Assembly (NCBI RefSeq): GCF_947179165.1 | Contig: NC_077241.1 | Location: 34,405,246 to 34,469,245 of the forward strand | Source of the DNA: Solanum dulcamara | Lineage: Eukaryota > Streptophyta > Magnoliopsida > Solanales > Solanaceae | Length of the DNA: 64,000 bases | Direction of reading: 5' to 3' | Shown: piece after piece, positions 58,094-64,000 of the stretch | Position numbering within the stretch: the stretch's first letter is position 1 | Layout of the letters: each line of letters starts with the position of its first letter | Made by a program: the position numbers and the translations under genes | The notes under the pieces: model-generated | Told to the model about the DNA's origin: nothing | The model's input: the letters and a program-made list of their open reading frames with translations, nothing else | The model's database searches: none

Positions 58094-58294
58094 GTCTGAA
58101 ATGTATAAACGCAAGAATTAGAAAGAAAGTTTTTATAGAGTTAAACTCTATCGCACGAACTAAGATTATGAAAGAAGTGAAATAATTCCTTACTTCCTAT
58201 ATCCTTCTGATTATAAGTGTGGTGCACGATACACCCATAAGCAAGACTCTACTAGACACGGCTTCATAGACACCATAGGACTCTTGAACCCTAT

Positions 58295-58306
58295 GATCTG
58301 ATATCA
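58295..58306 (-). other. Primer-binding site of element I (decayed)
   Basis: GATCTGATATCA on the plus strand differs at two positions from GCTCTGATACCA. It lies four bases from the LTR end at 58311. Confidence 0.75.
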
Positions 58307-59151
58307 AGTTTATCATGCCCCGAGAGGGTACCCTAGGCGTGGCCGGCACTCAAAAACCATCTCTGGCTTCCAAGAGAACAACTTGGTCTCATTAATCATT
58401 TGTTCATCAGTGGAAGACTTAAGAATACTAATGTGGGCTTATTATCATCAACATCAAAGGAAAAATATATAATTCTTAGAAGAAGTAGTTTCTAAGGAGA
58501 ACTACTCCGATTACATCATCAAAATCTGTCTATGAAGCCTCTAATACTCTTAGATGGTGCTAATGACATGTCCATGACTACCTTAAAAGAAACATCATAC
58601 TCAAAAATATTAAAAGGATAGAGAGTTCCTCCGAAGACAAGAAGGACTCACCAAATAGTTGAAAAAGAATGATCTTCAACAATATGCCTGTTGAGGATCT
58701 CTAACACCTATATCTGCATCATAAAACGATGCAGGTCGAATGACGTCGGTACGTAGAATGTACGCGTATGTAAAATGGTAGGAAGGTAAATACATATATC
58801 AAGAAATTCCTTTTAGGAAAACTCAGCTCAGAACTCAACATCATCTCAACATTAATATGTAATGAAAAATTAAAACAATAATAAGAAATGCTTACTCAAT
58901 TGGGAGATTTTCTAACCGACAACCATCTCTTACCCTACTCGGTGCTCAATACTACTCCCAAAATATGTGCTCATATTAATCTCATCATCTAGTCTCATTG
59001 GACTTTAATTTAAATCATCAAATTCATCTCATTACCTCTTCATCAATCATTATATTTCAAAAACATCATTTATATCTCATCAAAATATCTTGCTCAAAAC
59101 ATCATTTACTCAAATTCATTTAAACTTTAACTCTTTTGCTCTTTCAAAACT

Positions 59152-59156
<5 letters not shown>

Positions 59157-59199
<43 letters not shown>
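59157..59199. repeat. (TA)n microsatellite in 5' LTR of element I
   Basis: About 21 TA units, against roughly seven at the matching site of the 3' LTR (about 52138-52152). The two started identical at insertion, so one of them changed length since. Confidence 0.9.
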
Positions 59200-59202
<3 letters not shown>

Positions 59203-59732
59203 TTAATTCATATCACTTTTTGTATCAATGAAAATATTAAAAAGACAATATCTTTACTCAAAACATGTGAAAAAATATTCATGAACATCAAATATATTAG
59301 GATTAATGGGAAAGTAGACATGAACAATAATTCCAATAATATGAGAGATAACAATAATAATATTATTAATACATAAATATATCTAACTCAATAGAAGAAG
59401 AATTAATTCATTTAGAATTCAAAATTTGGATAAAAATCAACTATAACTCAATTATAATGAATTTAAATATTGGACGCATGGACGAACTCAATCCGATGCT
59501 ATGAAAGCCTTACATACATTAAATCGGAAGCTTTACTCCGTATTGGAACTTGAACCCCTAGCCTTTTCTTCTTGCCGGAGCGTTTTGTGTACTACCCGGA
59601 GTATAAGAATCATCGGAATAGTATTTTTATACTATTAAAACTAAAACTATATTTGAGAATGAGTAAAAAAGTGTATAGAGAGAAGAGTTGCTTATCAAAG
59701 CTTGACGAATAAAAATAAGGAAATAAGGTGGG

Positions 59733-59740
59733 TATTTATA
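59733..59740 (-). promoter_or_regulatory. TATA box in 5' LTR of element I
   Basis: CTATAAATACCC on the minus strand, 540 bp into the LTR. Transcription would be expected to start about 30 bp further, near 59705. The core is unchanged in both LTRs. Confidence 0.6.
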
Positions 59741-60279
59741 GGTGTGGAGGAGATACCTAACAATAAATAAAATTAATTACAAAGGATGATCTTGAAAATT
59801 TAATGGAGGATTTTGATGTCATGGATGATGTCAAATGGTTCTAGATCTTTTTATGGTAGGTGAGATGAGATCTCTTTTAACGAAATATCCATTTTCAAAG
59901 CTATCTTTGAATAAGATAAATTCCTTATTAGGATTTGGTGTCTCATAGGAATTGTAGGTATAGAAGTCTAGCTTTAGTTAGTTCAAGAATCATCCAATTT
60001 AGAGCATGCTACATCGAGATATAAATTTTATTCTACAAATACTCCATTCTGTCATAGCATTATGTCTTGCAAAGATTAATTTATTTGATCTACTTAATCT
60101 CCAAATCTTAAGATATGTTCTTCATGAAGGTTGTAGGTAATAATGTTATGGTTATGCAGAAATTTGAATTACCTAATTTGGACTAATCTATGAAAAGTTA
60201 TGCTCAAAATACAGAGACATTATCATTTTTTTGTCGAGAATTGAAATACCGACATACAACGTTTTAGGGGGGTGTTACA

Positions 60280-60284
60280 TAAAC
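60280..60284. other. Target-site duplication, right (TAAAC)
   Basis: Exact repeat of 51108-51112, directly after the CA end of the 5' LTR of element I. Confidence 0.9.
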
Positions 60285-60890
60285 CCTCCAATCCAATAAG
60301 TGGTGAAGAAAGAAATCATCAAGTGGCTCGATACAGGTGTTGTGTATCCCATTGCCAATAGTATATGGGTGAGTCCGGTGTAATGCATTCCTAAAAAGGG
60401 TGGTATGATTGTTGTGCCTAATGAAAATAATGACCTTGTATCTACGCGTCCGGTGACCGGTTGGAGGGTATGCATGGATTACCAAAAACTGAATGCTTGC
60501 ACAGAAAAATACCACTTCCCCATGCCTTTCATGGTCAAAATGTTGGATAGTCTTGCGGGTCGTGGTTGTTACTGCTTTTTGGGTGGATACTCCGGGTATA
60601 GTTAGATTTTTATTTCTCTAGAGGATCAAGAGAAAATTATTTTCAAGCGCCCATATGGCCTTTTTGATTTTAGGCAGATGCCTTTTTTGGTATGAAATGC
60701 TCCCGCAATTTAAAAGAGGTATGCTCTCAATTTTTGCCGACATTTCGTGGATGATTTCTCAATGATGATGGATAATTTGATGCATGTCTTGAACATCTTA
60801 GTCAAGTGTTTAAAATATGTGTCAAAATGAATGTTGTTCTAAATTGGGAGAAGTGTCACCTCATAGTGACAGAATTTCATGTTCTGATTT
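60285..60890 (+). pseudogene. pol: Athila-type reverse transcriptase, part 2
   Basis: Plus-strand words in Athila RT order: VVKKEIIKWLDTGVVYPIA, WVSPV, the open segment at 60405-60605 (VVPNENNDLVSTRPVTGWRVCMDYQKLNACTEKYHFPMPF, MLDSLAGRGCYCF), FKRPYGLFDFRQMPF, and the catalytic box FVDDFS near 60750 with both Asp kept. The conserved LNWEKCH-like word near 60845 follows. The gene resumes where 51112 left off, in the same frame once one TAAAC copy is discounted. Stops at several points and a frameshift near 60720. It is cut at about 60890 by an LTR. Confidence 0.88.
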
Positions 60891-63800
60891 CTCATGTCAT
60901 GATAGCGCATACTATGACCCACCAGTAGGCAAGCCGACTGATATCCCAGAATTATGATTAATTGGATGTCAGGGTAGAAGACCAACAATTTAATCTAAAA
61001 TAATAATCAAATAATAGGAACATACATGAATGGGTGGAAGAAAAGCTAGATATGTACAAATAAAAAGATCTCTCCCAGAACCTGGAAGTCATAAGTACAG
61101 AGTTACTACAAAAAGAGTAAACGTCCCAAAAGTGGGCCACGAAAATAGAGCTATCTCAAAAACCAAAAGACAGGCAAAATATAGTATAGAGAGAGATGGG
61201 TAAATCCATAATGCAATAGGCTCACCCTCGCCTCTGATCGTGATTGCAGCTGGCTCGAATCAACATCAGTAGCTAGTACTCGAACCTACATCACAAAAAC
61301 AGATGCAGGGTGTAGTATGAGTACAAAAACTACAGGTAACCAGTAGGCATAACAGGCCGACTGGGAAAGATAAGCAAAAGTAAACTGAAGTTCAAGTAAA
61401 TGTTCACAAACAAAGACACAACAAGAAGTAAATATAGGTATGTACACCAGCGTACTTGACAAACAAAGAGAAAGAATCTAACTAAATCAACTGGGCTTCC
61501 ATAAACTCGATGGGTATGCTCGTGCACAAGTATAAGATGACCACCTGAACAGACTCCCATATGTTAGAAAAGTGCAATAATAGCAGAAGTAAAATGAGCA
61601 GAGCCAAAATGTTCCAATAATATCACCATTTATCGAACTTCAATCGATATATTCCCAAACTCTAATACCTCAACCCAAAGCTGAAAGCGGATGAAGACGT
61701 CAATCAAAGATTCATTAGGGAATTAGGAATTGAGACACATACAAGATGAACCATGTAATTCAACCAGGTAACAATAGCGAATAAGTTGATATGAGTAAGC
61801 TAGACCACAGACTTCAACCAGGAAAGTGTAGCCAAGGGTCAACACAGGTAAGCTCGGACATGGACTCCAACTGAGTAACTATAGATAAGGAGCCTGAACT
61901 CAAGTAAGCTAGACTACATACTTCAACCGGGTAACTATAACTAAGGAATCAAACACACGAAAAATAAACCACTGGCTTGAACAGGTAACTATAGCTAAGG
62001 GATTGAACTGAATTAGAATCAGCGACCAATCGAGAATCATGAGATATAACCCCGAATCGAGTGCCACCGATATATTACTCCAGCTCAAACCATAGACAAC
62101 TAGAATTATCTAGAAATTTTCTAGAATTAAGAACCATGCCATACAAAATTGTTAGAAGAATAAGGTATTATAGATGTAGGGTCACAAGCTATGTTACTGC
62201 CTAGCTAAAGCTCACACTATCAGACTGAAGTCTTCTTTATCAGTCTACAAGGAGCCAACTATCTCAAACGTCGTCAGAGAAATTCTAAGGCCCAATGGCA
62301 CAAAAATCATGCAAGTCTAAGGCAACATTAGTTTAAGCTTAGACTGAGTCCAAACGTGCTTCCACATATCAAACCACAGGAAAATCACACATCACAAGGC
62401 TTCGCTGATTAATAATAGTAGGGGTCATGCTTACACAGACCAATAATTTCTCGAAATAGATCCTAGGACATGAATTTTAGGTATTTAGCATGCTCGACAC
62501 CCCAACCCCTCCAACTTATGCAATTCCATATACAAAATTCTAAACTTGCTCAGTCTCATGATAAAAAAATCATAGCCTACCTATAGGCTGAACAAGCGCA
62601 CTTCAATTCACTATGCCAAAGCATTTCCCTTTCAAACGCCTTCAAGAATGCTACCATGCTATCAAAATAGAATCACAATGTCGTCACGGTCGTTTGGACA
62701 ATAAGTTTACAATTTTCAAATTCAGACCAATTTAGGTGTCTAAAAAGGGAAATATGAGACCCGCATCAAGAATTTCAAAATTTCCCCAAAGAACATGTCG
62801 AAACTAGCACCCCAAACTCAAGAATCAAATTCAACCAAAACTCGAGGTTGGAAAACCACACGAATCGGCCATGCAATAAATTCCCAAATTTTAAGATAAA
62901 ATATGAATATTGAAGCATCTTTGATCAGTGATTTCTCACAAACGAAACTACCATGACCCAAACCAAACATACTACGATGATTCTTACAGAAAAACTCACA
63001 AGTTAGCCTCAAGAATTACTTAAAACAAAGCTCAAATGATCAAGTTACAATCCTCCAAATTTTCATAAAACTCCAATGTAAAAAATGACATTACCAGAAG
63101 AAAAATTAGAAATTTACCTCCCACAATGCTCCTAAATAGGTTTTAGAGCTCACCAATGAATTCTCCATGAAATTCCCTTGTGTTTGGACCTTTAAATCAT
63201 AAATTTTGGTTGAGAAATGAAGGACAAATGGAGGCATGAAGTTACAATGTGAAGCTTAGTTCATCCTTGGTCTTTTATTAAAATACCAGGGTTTTGGCCT
63301 TCACTAATGCGACCTAAGTGGCCCACAAATGCAGAGGTCAGCAAGTTTGGCAATCGCAAACTCAGCCATAGTCTCGCAAATGCATAGGAAAAAGAATCAC
63401 ACATCCCCGAACGTGGCCAAGGTCTCACAAATAGGGAGGCAAAAGAGGCATACCTCCGCAAACATGGATATGGCACCACGAATGTGGATAACAAAAACCT
63501 GGGCCTTCGCGAATACGGCTAAGGGCCCGCTATCGCATAGAGAAATTTCTCCTACATGAGATATCAACTAAAAAGTTGATTTTCTTCTTGTTCAAATACT
63601 TCGATAGGGTGCTCAAAATTTGTTCAGAATCCCATATATGTGAATGAGATATACTACCCCACCTAATTCTATGTTTAGGACTCAATGGCGTAGTCAAAAT
63701 TCCCATACGAGATCAGTATAACTAAAAGTGGGTCCCACACCTAGGCCGATCTTAAGACAAATTCTACAACAGGCCTCAAAATTAGAATGAAAGCCTTGAG

Positions 63801-64000
63801 AATAGAACAAAAGGTCTGCGATATCAGAATTTTCATCCGAGTGTGTTTTCTAAGTATGTTTACAAAGTCAACTATTGGCAAAATTTCTAAGCCAAAAGCT
63901 CCAAATGGTTCCAAACTTGTAGTGATTACCTCGGTACTTGTTCGACTATGCTACTAGCCTATTTTGTCCATTCTAGAGTAGACGGGAACAGTCAAAATTT
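60891..64000 (-). repeat. LTR, fourth family (minus orientation), continuing past the window
   Basis: It begins GTCATGATAGCGCATAC...AGGCAAGCCGACTG, a form I associate with solanaceous Ty3/Gypsy LTR tips whose first bases are lost. No coding domain is visible over 3.1 kb. Internal features are repeated AACCAGGTAACTATAG-like words (61760-62000) and clusters of CGCAAA/CGCGAA-like words (63300-63540), the kind of short CpG/CHG-rich words found in LTRs. The far end is not reached. Some of this could be other repeat DNA; only the first several hundred bases are firmly LTR-like. Confidence 0.6.

Larger units (their letters stand above)
51113..60279 (-). mobile_element. Element I: structurally complete nested Ty3/Gypsy element
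   Basis: A 9167-bp minus-strand element with two LTRs (51113-53230, 58311-60279), a polypurine tract next to the 3' LTR (53231-53246), a decayed primer-binding site next to the 5' LTR (58295-58306), and gag-PR-RT-RH-IN with chromodomain-like tail between them. It is flanked by the exact 5-bp duplication TAAAC, proving a normal integrase-mediated insertion. The target was an Athila-type pol gene in opposite orientation. The coding part is inactivated by stops and a few frameshifts. This is the youngest clearly dated event in the window, by nesting and completeness. Tekay/Del-like assignment is an inference. Confidence 0.95.
58311..60279 (-). repeat. 5' LTR of element I
   Basis: 1969 bp, from TATCATGCCCCG (decayed TG) to GGTGTTACA at 60279. 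It lacks the 180 bp at 51730-51909 of the 3' LTR and carries a much longer TA run at 59157-59199. Differences elsewhere are scattered substitutions, a few percent in the parts compared by eye. Confidence 0.92.

Noticed and set aside
637..58306. tRNA genes near the GCTCTGATACCA words
   Set aside because: Only the 12-base complement of a tRNA 3' end is present, next to LTR tips. No tRNA cloverleaf could be read, so these are primer-binding sites.
60891..64000. Possible unknown gene or new system in the coding-poor right end
   Set aside because: The start matches a known type of LTR tip and the rest has LTR-like short word repeats and no long open frame. I see nothing to support a gene.
1..64000. 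A novel functional gene cluster
   Set aside because: Every coding block recognisable here is a Ty3/Gypsy gag or pol domain, and all are broken. The unusual features are structural.

Overview
This 64 kb window looks like plant nuclear heterochromatin, most probably from a nightshade (Solanaceae, Solanum-like). The sequence is AT-rich and I found no host gene. Essentially all of it can be assigned to Ty3/Gypsy LTR retrotransposons, their long terminal repeats (LTRs) and fragments of them. The plant assignment rests on primer-binding sites complementary to initiator-Met tRNA (TGGTATCAGAGC and decayed versions), on CHD-II-type chromodomain tails on several integrases, and on an Athila-type reverse transcriptase. 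The narrower Solanaceae placement rests on LTR families I recognise from memory and is an inference.

Layout, left to right ('-' means coding on the minus strand). 1-653: unassigned AT-rich DNA, then a decayed leader and primer-binding site (-). 654-2163: LTR (-). 2164-6524: element A, IN-RH-RT-PR-gag (-). 6525-8587: LTR (-). 8588-10785: element B, IN and RH only (-). 10786-11305: LTR fragment (+). 11306-13987 and 13988-16735: two copies of a second LTR family (-) with G-boxes, hairpins and TATA boxes. 16736-18895: element C (+), gag to RT. 18896-20624: third LTR family (-). 20625-20963: LTR fragment (-). 20964-27365: element D (+), LTR to IN. 27366-29736: LTR (-). 29737-34115: element E (-). 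34116-35312: LTR (-) with a 330-bp tandem duplication. 35313-37178: second-family LTR (-). 37179-40018: element F (-). 40019-43166: a head-to-head set of fragments with one complete LTR (+). 43167-44861: LTR (-). 44862-50840: element H with its 5' LTR (-). 50841-51112 and 60285-60890: one Athila-type RT gene (+), split by 51113-60279, a structurally complete nested element I (-) flanked by the 5-bp duplication TAAAC. 60891-64000: fourth LTR family (-), running off the window.

Each element once encoded the usual gag-protease-RT-RNase H-integrase polyprotein. Every copy is now broken by in-frame stops and frameshifts, so nothing here is expected to make a working protein. Many lesions are G:C to A:T changes, and the same catalytic or zinc-binding residues are hit in different copies. 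This is what long-term cytosine methylation and deamination would produce.

I did not find a new functional system. The parts most worth a second look are structural: element I inside the Athila gene; an LTR with a primer-binding site on one side and a polypurine tract on the other; a gag/LTR breakpoint and 92-bp duplication shared by elements A and E; the 330-bp tandem duplication; the 103-bp direct repeats around element D; mismatched LTRs around H; and the hairpin/G-box promoter region of the second LTR family.
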